Made by a program: the position numbers and the translations under genes
Shown here: positions 12,316 to 23,684 of the stretch, piece after piece
How the letters are laid out: every line of letters begins with the position of its first letter
Position numbering within the stretch: the stretch's first letter is position 1
DNA from: Hydractinia symbiolongicarpus
Taxonomy: Eukaryota; Cnidaria; Hydrozoa; Anthoathecata; Hydractiniidae
DNA: 64,000 nt
Direction of reading: 5' to 3'
Assembly (NCBI RefSeq): GCF_029227915.1
Contig: NC_079878.1
Coordinates: 7,254,001-7,318,000, forward strand
The notes under the pieces: model-generated
What the model saw: only the letters and a program-made list of their open reading frames with translations
Told to the model about the DNA's origin: nothing
Databases searched by the model: none

Positions 12316-13204
12316 GTCGATTTATTTTTCTATCTTTAAAAATTAAACTTCATAAAAAGAAAAGTAGTTTCCCCAGTGATTCTTTAAAATTTTAAAATAA
12401 ATGTAGTTTTCCCGAATTTCTCATAAAGGTATAGCACGCTACATCATTGTTAAAAAAAGTCACATTTTCGTTCGATGTATGATTCGATTTAAAATTTCCA
12501 AACAACGTGATTGTGAAACACATGGTAAACGAATAACAGGGACATCTCCTTCTGGACCTGTTACATTCGCTAATGACTTCACCGCAACGTATTACCATTT
12601 AGATGTGCAACATATAGCTATAAAAAACAGGCTATTCTTCAAAAACCCGGTAGTATACGTATCTCGAACCTTATCGAAACAGCTCGCTGCTAATATAGAA
12701 TTTGGTCATTGCAAGGGTCAGGTGTTGTTGTTAAATTTATATGCTTATAAACGTTATGCTTATAAAAAAACATGTCACAGAGGAGAAATCTTTATTGGAT
12801 TTATATTTTTGCTGGCTTCGACTATTTGAAGTGAAACATAATTATTCTACCTTGCGAAGTTATCATTGTCCCTTTTTTAAAACCTAGTAGGGTATCATTA
12901 AATTTTACATAAATGTTTTTCACACCCTGAAAATCAACTAAATTTTGTTTATCCTAACTGTCCGTAAATAAGCCTCTCCTTCAAACCAATATAAACTGTG
13001 AGCATTACTCTTGCACCAACTTTTATTCTTAATATTCCTGCTAAACCACTTGTCTTGCTTCGATTACGTTTAAAAGTCATTAATTTTTGCAACTAAAGCA
13101 TTGTTTTTTATTTATTTTACGTGCGCCTATTAATTCAGTTTGAATTGCCTAATTGTTTTGTTTGTTGTGTTTTTATGTTGTTTTTTTAGTGTTATGTGCT
13201 ATAC

Positions 13205-13390
13205 CACTGTTTTACCCGTCCTGTTTAATGGTCAATGTATTTTTTAAACGAATCTTCGTTAAATGGGTGGGTTTTGCTATTATGCAGAATCTTCGGAGGG
13301 TTATAACCTCTATAATAATTAATCAGCCGTCATTAGACAAGTTATATCACAACAGCCAGCTGTTTTGTCACTTCATCATCATTGTCAGTG
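13205..13390 (+). repeat. Dispersed repeat, copy 1
   Basis: This stretch and 20325-20500 share long runs, including TTTAATGGTCAATGTATTTT and ACAAGTTATATCACAACAGC. The small open frames over both copies arise from the shared sequence and not from a gene. The family is not identified. Confidence 0.65.
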
Positions 13391-14500
13391 GTAGATAAAG
13401 AGAGTGACCACTTCTCCTTATATTCCTCAAATAATCTTCGAAAAAGAAAATCTCCTAATTTCTTAAATTTTCTGATCTTAACTTTTTTAGAAATCTGTTC
13501 ATGGATTGTGCAACACATGTGAAAAAGACATGTTTTTCTGTTACCTTAAATCCTATATTTTCAATCTTTCAGGGCACAGTTTATATGTATAATATGTATA
13601 ATATGTATAATTTTCTTGTCATAAAACGAAGTATGTAAAATTGAAGATAGAGAAGTAAAATTGGTTTTCTCTTTAATTGTTCTTATTCTTTTATTTTTTT
13701 ATTATTATCTTTCGCAGTAAAATATTCTTAAAATATGTCAATTTGTCTCCTTAATTCTCCTTAATATCCTTTCTTTTATTTTTTTATATATACACTGAAG
13801 CACAAAATTACAAAACTAAAAAAGGACGAATACAAACCTTAATATCCTTACTTTTGTTCTCATTTTATTAGTGGTAGCCATGAGGGCATGTACTAGGTTT
13901 TCAATAAGATTTAACATAGCATGTTATGAAAATCTGCAGGTGCGTTCAAATTAAGTATATGAAGAGCATTATCTGAATACTTAATGTCAGTGAGTTTGAT
14001 ATACCTAGATTTAAGTAAGATCAAGATTAAGTAAGATTAAAATCATCATTTAAATTTGGCTTTCTAAAGTGATTAAACTGAATTAACTGACAATCCCCTT
14101 GTTGTCTCATTACCTCTATCAATTCTGTTATCTTGAAAAAATTCCACAACAAAGCAATATTTTGCCAATGGTACAATCAGCATATTTATGTTTGCGCCTA
14201 CCGGAGGTAATTGCAAAACAACCTAGATCAATAACAATAATGCCTGCAAATAGACTAGCATGATCTGTCATCTAGTCTAAAATGTATGCAAAAAACGCAT
14301 TGTTTGATATTTCATTCATGATTATAGCCTTTAATTCAATTTCTTAATCCATCCTGCAAGCATTACCTGCAATCCCGTCATTTTGGTTACATTGTGCTTC
14401 GGAATCTTTTCTTCTTTTTCCTCTATTGAAGTCTGTTATGCTGAGTATGTCCATGCTGTGCCAGTTTTTCAGAGCTGTTGACCCTTCCGCCTTCTTATGA
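13391..14500. other. Intergenic, no gene recognised
   Basis: AT-rich sequence with a TATGTATAATA microsatellite near 13583-13612. No coding motif was recognised. Confidence 0.4.
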
Positions 14501-14519
14501 GCCTTGCAGCGTGAGATGT

Positions 14520-14935
14520 CCAGCATTAGGAAGACCCCATTCAACATTAATACCCAGCAGGACGTGCCAGAAATACTGCTTCATGTTTTCGGTGAATTAA
14601 CAGGCCCTTCGGTTATCGCAAATAAAATCACCACCAATATTATAACCACTACGACGTCATGTAATGCATGCTTCTTATCATCTAACATGGAGGAAAGTAT
14701 GCCTTTTCTGCCACTTCCAATCTCAAACAGCGTTACAGGTTCAATTAATTGTTTTTGCAGCCCGAAAATTTGTATGGAAATGACAGGTGGCTTAGCTGTA
14801 CCCATAGTTGTTCTTGTAAGAAGCCTTGCAAGAGGGTGTGAAATTTCTCTTTCATGTCTTCGTGGTTTTACGCCCACGCATATCACATGAGTGGTTTTAG
14901 GCTGGTCTTGACCAAAGTTAGTCCTAAGCATCAAT
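14520..14935 (+). pseudogene. Ubiquitin-specific-protease-like fragment
   Basis: The plus-strand frame starting near 14504 encodes QQDVPEILLHVFGELTGPS followed by a Cys-x-x-Cys-type segment and LPLPISNSV. This pattern resembles the finger region of USP (C19) peptidases, as found in some transposon-borne proteins. Beyond about 14760 the resemblance (QPENLYGNDRW) continues in another frame, which indicates a frameshift. No catalytic Cys or His box is present, so it is a broken piece. It lies just upstream of a Harbinger relic. Assignment is by pattern only. Confidence 0.4.
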
Positions 14936-15324
14936 CACCTTTGTAAGGCTGAGTGTTGGGATCCCGTAACACATGTGGAAAAGCTACTGCCAGGTTCACA
15001 AGTCCTGCCGCATGGGTTGTTGTCCTCTCTTATTTATAGTTTTATATTTATATTTATTTGTTTCTTTCTGTGTTGTATAGTAATTTATAACTGTCAATAG
15101 GTGTTTGTTTAATGTATATGGAGGGTCTTTAGTTCAATTACCTTGATTCTGCAGACTATCCTTGTAAAAAGGGAGATCTTGCACTGAATATAGATGTCTC
15201 GAGGGTGTAGCCTCTACAATTCAAAAACAAAAGAGTCAGTAGACTAGTTCCATCATTACAGCTTGCTGTTTTGTTATCACACAATCAATCTTTATTCGTA
15301 CTCCCTTTTAAACACCCTCCACAG

Positions 15325-15975
15325 ACGAAAAATGGAGAGTTGTGGCAGAGCAATTCGAGACTCAGTTGAACTTTCCAAACTGCTTAGGCGCAATGGATGG
15401 CAAATACATCGTCTTTTAACAGCCAAAGAACAGTGGGTCTTATTATTTCAACCACAAGGGAATGTTTAGTATAGTTCTACTCGCTCTGGTTAATGCTAAT
15501 TACAAGTTCTTATACGTTGCAATGGAAGAATCAGTGACGGAGGAGTTTTCAGGAATTTTTCTCTCTCAGCTGCAATAGAAAGAAATATTTTGGGCATTCC
15601 AGCTCCAAGGTTTGTCGGTACTGTCGCTCTTTTCTACGTCATGCATTTCCTCTCAAAGAAAACGTAATAAAACCCTATTCTTTTCGAGGTCTTATAAAAG
15701 AAAACCGCCTTACTAATTATCGTTTTTGCAGATCTAAAAGAGTTTCAGAGAACGGGTTTGGTATCTTGGCAAATCGTTTCAGAATATTTTTTACAATAAG
15801 TCAGCTGAGTCCTAAAAACACGGAAAAAGTGGTACTGGCCAGTTGTGTGCTTTATAACTTCTTGCGAGACAAATTGCCAATGCAGTATGCTCCGTTTTTG
15901 ACATCAAAAATACGGAAACCGGAGAAATGCAGGAAGTCGAGTGGAGATCTGGTTCTCGCCACTTTGCAATAAATC
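15325..15975 (+). pseudogene. PIF/Harbinger transposase relic
   Basis: Read in its best frames, this stretch gives FPNCLGAMDGKYIVF (first catalytic Asp of the DDE nuclease), SYYFNHKGMFSIVLLALVNA, HAFPLKENV, then VSENGFGILANRFRIF with the third acidic residue, and ASCVLYNFLRDKLP near the end. This is the domain order of HARBI1-like transposases. A TAA follows IVF, the frame shifts after NANYKF, and the second Asp block reads CHAFPL instead of the usual DDAFPL. The copy is therefore inactive. Confidence 0.75.
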
Positions 15976-16008
15976 CGATCAGTTTAAACTGCCAGTTTAA
16001 ACTGATCG
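15976..16008. repeat. Perfect 15-bp inverted repeat with 3-base loop
   Basis: CGATCAGTTTAAACT at 15976-15990 is followed by GCC and then its exact complement at 15994-16008. It sits immediately after the Harbinger relic. Confidence 0.9.
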
Positions 16009-16272
16009 TGTATTTCAGTCTTAAGTCTCCGTTCAACGCGTTTATGTACCTAGACCAAGTCATCTCGTTTTGCTTTTTTGACATCCCTTTCTACGAAAAC
16101 TTGGTGCCCTCTTTCCATTCGGCGAAATAACATTTTACTGTGGAAGAAATCATCCTAAGCACTATAAATCCTGGTTTTAATAACGCACGGTTTGTTTGGA
16201 GTAATCGTCCGTCACCAGCCAGTTTTTCACATCTTTGTCGTACTCCTCGAGCAACTCAGGACGCACAACATC

Positions 16273-19190
16273 TCACAATTCTTCTCCAGAGTCTGTATCC
16301 ATGTAAATATACTCGAAGTATCTACGATCTACATATTTATCGAGGAAGTCGTAGTAAAATTCAGGCATACGTGACTTGGCTAGTTGGTACACTGCAATCC
16401 CGCATTGGTAGGCTGTCAATGCTACACTTTTGTTTTCCTTCTCTAATTTGATAAGCATTACCTATCAGCTCCAAGTCTTCGAAATATGGAGATCACATCG
16501 CTGATCAATCCTACTTTTCGTTGCTCGTGAATGTTTGTATTTACATGCCTTGCTAGATCTTCGATCATCTTGCCATAAAACGATTTACCCTTCAGTTTTG
16601 CTGTGTCCCCTGAAATCTTTTTATCTGGATGTTTATCTGCTTCACGTCGCGCATCGGCAATCTCTTTGGGGAACCAAGCAAGTAACTTACCTCGCTTATA
16701 CTTGAGGAACTTGAGAACGGCTGTCACTTGTAAACCATGATCCAGGTACCATTTCAGCACAGGAGTATATAGCAGGAACTTTTCTGCTTTCATCAACTCA
16801 AGGAGCTTAAGTGTACCAAAAATACGATAGCGTCCCGTACCCTTTAAAAAATCGTGCATATGCTGCGGAATTGCTTTATCGGGTATCTCCTTTACCACAA
16901 ATAGAGGGGACATCTCGGAGAATTTCTCATACAACTCCGTGGGTACTCCAATGTCAACTTGGACAAACCCAAACAGCAAGCCTGCCTGTACACGTCGTGT
17001 TAGTTTCTCAACGTTTTGCGGTAATTTAGGCTCACCAATCTTGATTAATTTTCCTTTACTGCAAGGAAAGTCGTACATTCGTGTGCTAGGATAAAGCATG
17101 TTTGCAAGACCTTAAACAAGCATTTACGTTTTGGCGTCCTTGTATACATGTGATCTAATACCTGTCACGCCACGCTCGTGATATCGAGTGAATACAATTG
17201 CCGGACTTCCTACCATACCCGTTTGTAACAGCTGGTAAGCCTCGTTCTTCGTACATTTTGTACAGAATTGATGCATCTCTTTGCAATCTTTATAAGTCTC
17301 GTTGTTGCAGTCTCCTTTACATTTGTGCTTGCATGGTTCACCTGGAGCGTAGAGCTCTACCTTAGGGTTTAGTTAGAGTCTTGTTCAGCACATATTTCAT
17401 CGAGACGCCCGGGATATTAACTGCATCCTTCAAAATGTCGATATCATCTCGTAATATTGACGTCTGGTTTTATCAACTGCACTGTTGAAACCAATCACAC
17501 CAGTCATCCATTCGTTCCACGCATCCTGGGTCTTTTGCAGAAGCATGTCGAAATCTGTAGGTCTCTGGTACATTATTTCCACTTTGGCGACGATAAGAGC
17601 GTGTTGATCTCAGGGGGATTTTTACATTCCCACACTGCGAAGAGGCTGTATCTCTGTTCTCGTATCATATTTTCCTTCTTCATCGTCTGTTCATAGCGGT
17701 ATGTATGAGGTTCTGGTTGATCGCCTTCGTCCTGACAGGTACAGGGGCATCCGTTCCAGTACCATCCGTGGTACTCGTAGACAGTCTTCGTTATAGGCTC
17801 ATAACCGTCTACTTTTTACTCCTTCCCTTTTTCAGCATATATCACATGCTCACCACCATGACCACATAAAGCATGATGTATATGGCTTCCTGTTTTCTTC
17901 GACATGTGTTCTAACCGTTTAAATGCATCATAACTATAACCTTCACCATGGAATACCTTTGACTCTGAGCTGCTCGGCCTTTGTTTCACCTTTGCAATTG
18001 ATCGTCGCCTTGACCTCTTCGCTTCATCTTTCTTATTCCGCAAAAAGATGGCAGGCTTTTGTAAAAAGTTGTCCGCATACCTTGCATTCCAATGGATTTG
18101 TCAACACTTTAAATCTTTAATACAGAAGCAGTGGTCTTCCAACATTCCAATAATGATGTCATCTAACCCTTTCTTATGCTGCTTCTAACCATAGACGAGC
18201 CGTCATGGTGCTTTCTCGTTGTTTGATTTAGGTTCATACATTTTGATGTTGATGTTAAAGTGCTTCGCGATACCTTCCAGCTTTGTAGGGCGCACGTCCT
18301 TACGCTTTAGCTTAGAGTCCTCGTAGTACTCTCAAGCTAATGCAAGGGCTTCCTTTGTTAGGCGTTCTGTTCCACGTTCTACGTTAGCCCTCTTTTTTAC
18401 CGCTAAACATTTCCAGAAGCATAGATTGTCCATTCTCACGCTTAAACCATCCATAGCGTAGATACATTTCTTCTTCTGTAGCCAGTCTGGAAGAGGTCTG
18501 CATTCCAACAGAGGCTAACGCATGCTTATGCTCTGAATCTGCACAAGATCGAAAATGATTTTCACTTCGTATGCTCCTGGGCTCTTTATAATTCTCACCG
18601 GAGGTAAGTAGGCTTTTCTCCAAAACTCACCATCCTCCAAATTCACACGCTTCATTTCACATTCCTCTATGAATGCTACAATGTCTGCGATGCGTGATAG
18701 CGACTTGGAGCTCTTAGTTTTGTAATGGAGAGATACACCACCTCCACCTTGGTGAATACCACAGATGAAACTGTAAACAACATTTACTTGCATTTCTATA
18801 TGGGATGTGATTTTATCCATGATAGCACGCGTGAGCAGTTCGTTTAGATTCTTGTTGATTCTCCAAGTTTTGACTCGAGTTCCATCTTCCAACATATTCC
18901 TGTCGTGTTCGTCAAATATGTGTTGCATATCTTCGGTGTTGCATCTTTGATGTCTTCAACTTCAGTGTAGTTTTCGTGGTTGTTTTCGGGCTCATGAATG
19001 TCTTCCTGTGCTTCAGCTTCGATTTCAGCATGTGGTGTTGGGTTAATTCGTTTTTTATTCCGTCCTCTATTTTTCTGTAATAATCAGTAACAGTATCCCG
19101 CACACTCCGCAACCGAGCGGTAACAGCATCGCGAGTGGCTGCTGCTGGCGCTGATACAGCGTTGTATATTGCGCTGATTGCATTTCTCAA
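16273..19190 (-). pseudogene. Protein-primed DNA polymerase B relic (Polinton/Maverick-like element)
   Basis: Several minus-strand frames, broken by frameshifts and stops, run from about 19190 down to 16273 and look like one polymerase gene. The N-terminal piece (19190-18912) is helix-rich and followed by a domain at 18928-18515. A Cys-rich zinc-finger-like block lies near 17350-17250. A palm segment at 17099-16458 contains a KGKSFYGKM motif, the equivalent of the polymerase KxxNSxYG motif, and the next frame carries the YMDTDS metal-binding motif at about 16310-16290. This order fits a type-B polymerase of Polintons or related large DNA elements. I saw no capsid, integrase or packaging ATPase genes nearby, so the element is partial and dead. 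Confidence 0.7.
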
Positions 19191-19509
19191 AAAAAATCAT
19201 TTTTTCTCTTTATTATATACACATTTTATTTTATCAATGAATTTGTGGATTGACAGAAAATTTTAAATTAGGGGATTTCCCTTATTTAAATATGTAGTAA
19301 GACCATTATGGTAGTATACCCGATACACCCAAAAAATACTTCTGCTGGAATACCTCTGCTTTCTTTGCATTATCGGATGCTTTGGCTGACGTTGAATTCT
19401 GTTGGATTTTATCAGATTCTGTCAGATGCCGTTGTATCGGTTAGATTTTTGCACATGCGCAAAAATTACATTGGGGTGTCGGGGGATCTCTAAAAAATTG
19501 GCAAAGGTG

Positions 19510-20060
19510 TGTATTGAGTGACCTCCGTAATCTACTAATGATCCAAGCCTATACAAAATAAGTGTTAATGGCAAAACTATTGAGTGAGTTTCCAGTTACA
19601 AAGTCTTCAGTATTATTTTCAAGGCTGATCTCACGTGGAATCAACACATTAACTATGTACAATCCTCCTTGTACTTAACCCGCCGAGTGCTGTCTATAAT
19701 AAAAGGACTTACATCATATCACGTTCGGAAACAACTCGCTGAAGCATTAGTTCTAAGCGGAATCGACTATGTCAACGCAATTTTTCACAGTGCTCCAGAG
19801 TACTTAAAAAGGCTAATACAGAAATTAATCAACGCATGTGCTGATTATGTCTGAGGTAGATATTCAACCACCGTAGACTTGTTAAATCTCAGGTGACTAA
19901 CTGCTCCAGAACGATCGGAATTATCTACCGCAAAACTGGCATAAAAATCGGTTAACACACCGCATAGCCAAGATTCCTACCAATGGAAAAAGCACTCAAA
20001 CAAGAACAAGGAGAGGACATGCAAGAAACACTATTAAATGCTCCACAAATCTGCATACGA
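19510..20060 (+). pseudogene. Non-LTR retrotransposon (LINE) reverse-transcriptase C-terminal fragment
   Basis: The open piece at 19669-19854 encodes RKQLAEALVLSGIDYVNAIF and nearby residues, the pattern that follows the catalytic domain in many LINE reverse transcriptases. In-frame stops occur before and after it, for example after VNGKTIE and after ADYV. No endonuclease or YADD catalytic box is seen here. Confidence 0.65.
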
Positions 20061-20324
20061 ACATTATACTGCATCGTTGATTATCAATGACTTACCCGCT
20101 GATTACCGTACCGTGATAAATATGGAATGTCCTGTAATTAAGCAAAAAATTATGTTTTAGATGTGTAGCCAAATTTATTTTTCATTTTCTATGTAATATT
20201 AATGGTTTATTATTATCGTTTACAATTTCGTTTGCCAATTTACATTTTTACCTTCTCTTTGATTCGTTCTTTAAAATTCTTATCCAATATCTTTGGCACT
20301 GATAAAAGTGCTTTGTATACAATA

Positions 20325-20500
20325 GATCTGTTTTACGCGTCTTGTTTAATGGTCAATGTATTTTTTCTAAGAGAATCCGTGTTGAAAGGGAGGGTTTTGC
20401 TATCATGCAAAATCTTCAGAGGGTCACAACCTTTATAATAATTAACCAATAGACAAGTTATATCACAACAGCCAGCTATTTTGTCACTTCATCAATTATA
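20325..20500 (+). repeat. Dispersed repeat, copy 2
   Basis: Partner of 13205-13390, with the same TTTAATGGTCAATGTATTTT and ACAAGTTATATCACAACAGC segments and scattered differences. Family not identified. Confidence 0.65.
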
Positions 20501-20785
20501 GGTTTTACTTTAGGATTCTAATATATTATTTTCTCTATTGATATCAAACCTTTAAGATCCGCGTAACTAACCACTATTTTTGACTTTTTTGCTTATGCCA
20601 GGTTTTACTATTTTTTGAGCTTAGTTCAATGCTATAATTACTTCCGGTTTCGATTTTCTACGGTGAAGAGGTATCCTTTTGAAGAGCACATTTAGAATGC
20701 TTTTCATAGACTGAAATATTATGATTGTCATTCCAGTAGTTCTGCCCCTTTGCAATAAGTTCGTAGCTAAAGAGGATTTCGAATT

Positions 20786-21103
20786 TTATTTTTGATTAAA
20801 TATCGTGCAAGGCAGACGGAACGCAGCATCCATGTGTTTAGAACATGCTAGCCACGGTATCTGAGCAAACCAAACATATCGAAATCGTCTATTACGTTTG
20901 TCCCTAGGAGAATTGAATCCCTCATCTATATTTTTTAATATAGCGTCAAGATCATATTTTTCAAGACCTGAGGGGAAAGTATCTAATGAATTCAGGTTTA
21001 TGGAGTTTCGATTTAGAATTTCCTTCGACGAAAAAGTTTCTGAATTCAAAGGTTTGCTTTTTACAAATGGAAGAAGTCTCGTCATTAGTGCTAGAAAGAC
21101 CAC
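20786..21103 (-). pseudogene. hAT-type (TTF zinc-finger) transposase fragment
   Basis: The minus frame ends with RFRYVWFAQIPWLACSKHMD and then AAFRLPCTIF. This matches the pattern of the TTF-type zinc-finger domain of ZNF862/hAT-related transposases, with conserved W...PWL and C..C spacing. One expected Cys reads Arg (AAFRLPC). No continuing transposase core was found downstream, so this is a fragment. Confidence 0.5.
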
Positions 21104-21849
21104 ATTGATTAACTAACGTTTGGGCTAATGAAGAGGAATAATTTGGGGATGACCCTGATTTTTTTTAACTTTTTGTTTTAATAAAGTATGGCAACCTAGC
21201 TTGAAAATATTGAACACAGAGCTTTAACGTAATTTTACTCAATCTTATAGAAACTTCAGGGACAAAATGATTGAGTTAATTTTCAGAGGAGAAATAATAT
21301 TCTGATGGAAAAGTGCTTTAAATCGTAGCTGACCACAATCACGATGAAAAGTTGAAATGTTTCTCTTTAATGTACTGGTGAGGGCAAGTATATAGATAAA
21401 GGATGACCATATATTTTTACTGCACATAAGAAAAGCTTCATTGTGTACAAGATCTGCTGCAAAAAGACCTTTGTATACAGAAGAATGGCCAAATGAAAAC
21501 TTAAATGTTATTCTACATAGGAAAAAAAATTTAAAGATTGACATACAGATACAAAAATTGAATGGTTCGAGTGAAATGGAGAATTTTCAAAAAGCTCTAT
21601 ACAAGTTAAAGCTCCAAGCTCATCTATTAAATTATTTGTAGATGAAACGCCAGAAAAGCACTGCTGTATAAACAATTGCCATCTGTCACTGAACTAAAAT
21701 AAAAAAATACGCATTCATAACTACAACATATACATTTACACTATTATTGTTAAGTGATTCCGTGTGGCGAATGACACGAATTTACTGCATTGTTTAAATA
21801 CGTATTTACAAAGGCTAATAGCAATTACAAACTAACCTGAGAGCCTGAA

Positions 21850-22080
21850 TCGAATTGTCTATACAGCTGATGGCTAGCAGATGATCCTTTGGGATGAAAC
21901 TTTCAGTTTCTTCGTTTCGTTTCACAGCGTCTTCATCTAGGAAAACTGTGAAATTGGGATCTCTTAGTTTAAATCCAGCGTAGTTCTTAAGGAGCTTGGC
22001 ACTTTTTAAAGGTCGTTTAAATTTTCCGAATAAGACTTTGAATAAGACTTTGATGCTTTCGTCACCTTCACAACTTCATT
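21850..22080 (-). other. Possible orphan coding exon of unknown family
   Basis: A minus-strand frame without a Met stays open for about 80 codons, from a stop near 22080 to a good donor (CTCAG|GTTAGT) near 21835. The predicted peptide contains KNYAGFKLRDPNFTVFLDED. A 12-bp direct duplication (AAAGTCTTATTC twice) lies near its start and keeps the frame. I recognise no family and found no partner exon. It may be a transposon fragment. Confidence 0.25.
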
Positions 22081-22139
22081 GACCTTGTTTTCATTATTGA
22101 CTTTCTCGCTTATTTTCTTATAGCTTTATATTATGCTAA

Positions 22140-22550
22140 ATTATCTCCTAAAACTTATTATTATTATTATTATTGTTATTCATATTTATTTGCACGTGTC
22201 CTATAAGCCAATAGCGTGCGTCCAAATTTACCATTAATGGAAGACACATGACTTTTCTGCGAAATAGGCAATCTGCAAAACAAAGTAGAGATTTAACACC
22301 TCCAGCCTGCAAAAAAGTGGATACTGGTAAATCCTGCGAAAATGACTTCAGCCGCCAGAAGCCTGTGTGCGCTACCCGGGAGGAGATTTGCTTGCGGATG
22401 CACAATCCGTGCGCCCGCCCGAATGTTATCAGGTGCGATAGAAAAAGCGACTTGTTGGGATGGGAAAAGAAGGTTAATCGAGCGCAGAGCCCGACTAACG
22501 CTGGCTACGCCCCTGGAAGTGGGAGGTTCACTTGAAATAAACAATTTTTA
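22140..22550. repeat. GC-richer block, probable repeat fragment
   Basis: After an (ATT)n run on the plus strand, the sequence becomes markedly GC-richer (about 22300-22540) than its surroundings. All short open frames here overlap each other on both strands, which is typical of GC-rich non-coding DNA. I suspect a retroelement tail or processed fragment and cannot name it. Confidence 0.3.
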
Positions 22551-23155
22551 ACGTGATTTAATCTCGGCCTAGCTTATCAGTTTTGTGTTGGTACTAGTGA
22601 TATATTTTTAAATAAAGAACCCTGCGAAGAAGAGTGTGCTACGAAGAACAGATTCGGACCTTCAAAATAATCTTCCCGAATGTCGGCATCGGCACATAGT
22701 ACGACACGTTCTAACTCACTATTACTTTATTTCTAAAACGACAAAACAAATAAATATAACATAACGCATTTTATTCCGTTTTTTTTTTTTTTTTTTAACC
22801 TGTGGAAAATCAGAAATTTTAACTTCGGCAGAGCTACCTCGATGATTTAAATCTTTGTTGATTGACCCCTAAGAAGTAAATCTTAAAATTTAATTTTTTT
22901 TTTGTAAAATCTTACGTATTACAATAAATAATACAGAGTTAAATATTTCGTAACTTATATGATGAAGTTAACATATACTACTTAGCAGAGCTGTCATTGT
23001 TACATTACGTTAGTTTTTTTTTCAATGTAGAAACCGTTCCTGTGTTGAAATTTCTGTTAATATGCTTATGAGACTCATTACGTTTAGGGACAGTATTGAT
23101 TGTTAAAGTTAAATTGACAAATTGCACGTGTATACAACCACGTGTTATAAATTTA

Positions 23156-23410
23156 CCGACTGGTGGCCCTGTGGTAAAGGGTTTTCCTCTAGTGCACAGA
23201 GTCCTGGGTTCAAACCCCGGCCGAGTCCTGCGAGAGATTATAAAAGTGTGAACCGATCCTTTCTGCTTGACGATCAAGCGGTTGTCTAGTTGAGCAGCTG
23301 TTGTGCTTGTACACCTTCCATAGCTCAAATGGAGCTTTAAATGCACTAGAACCCCCTTCGCGAGGCTGAAGAAGCTATCCTGGCTAAATAATAGTAATAC
23401 TACTAATAAT
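23156..23410 (+). mobile_element. tRNA-derived SINE, full-length-like copy
   Basis: The head has an A-box-like TGGCCCTGTGGTAAAGGG and a good B box, GGTTCAAACCC at 23207-23217. A shared body follows (GGTTGTCTAGTTGAGC, GCTTTAAATGCACTAG, CCCCCTTCGCGAGG), with a tail at GCTATCCTGGCTAAATA and short AAT-type repeats. The same body occurs at 26699-26990 and, as a 3' piece, at 37622-37765. Its tRNA-like head is part of the SINE, so I do not call a tRNA gene. Confidence 0.8.
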
Positions 23411-23684
23411 AATAATGCTTCATCATTGCAGTATCTTGTTTTGTCATTTCATCATCGTTAATAATATGAGACAGTCATGCACTAATCAACGAACCGTAAA
23501 CCATAGATTAAAGTAATCCCTGTGTGATCACTGTTGGGAATAATTATGTTCTTTTTAGTACATTCATAAAAGTTGTGAATACAAAACATGGCAATAATTA
23601 GAGATAATAACTTGGGTTAATTAGAAAAAGATTTTTATCAATCTAGCATAAACAAGTGTTGTGTGTAGCACGTTATAAGGCCTC

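Noticed and set aside
12479-12829. Plus-strand open frame of 116 codons
   Set aside because: A stretch near GTSPSGPVTFANDF looks protein-like, but I recognise no family, start context or splice partner, and an antisense frame overlaps it.
23156-23230. tRNA gene suggested by A and B boxes
   Set aside because: The same body and tail recur at two other places, and a clean cloverleaf acceptor stem is not visible; it is the head of a SINE.
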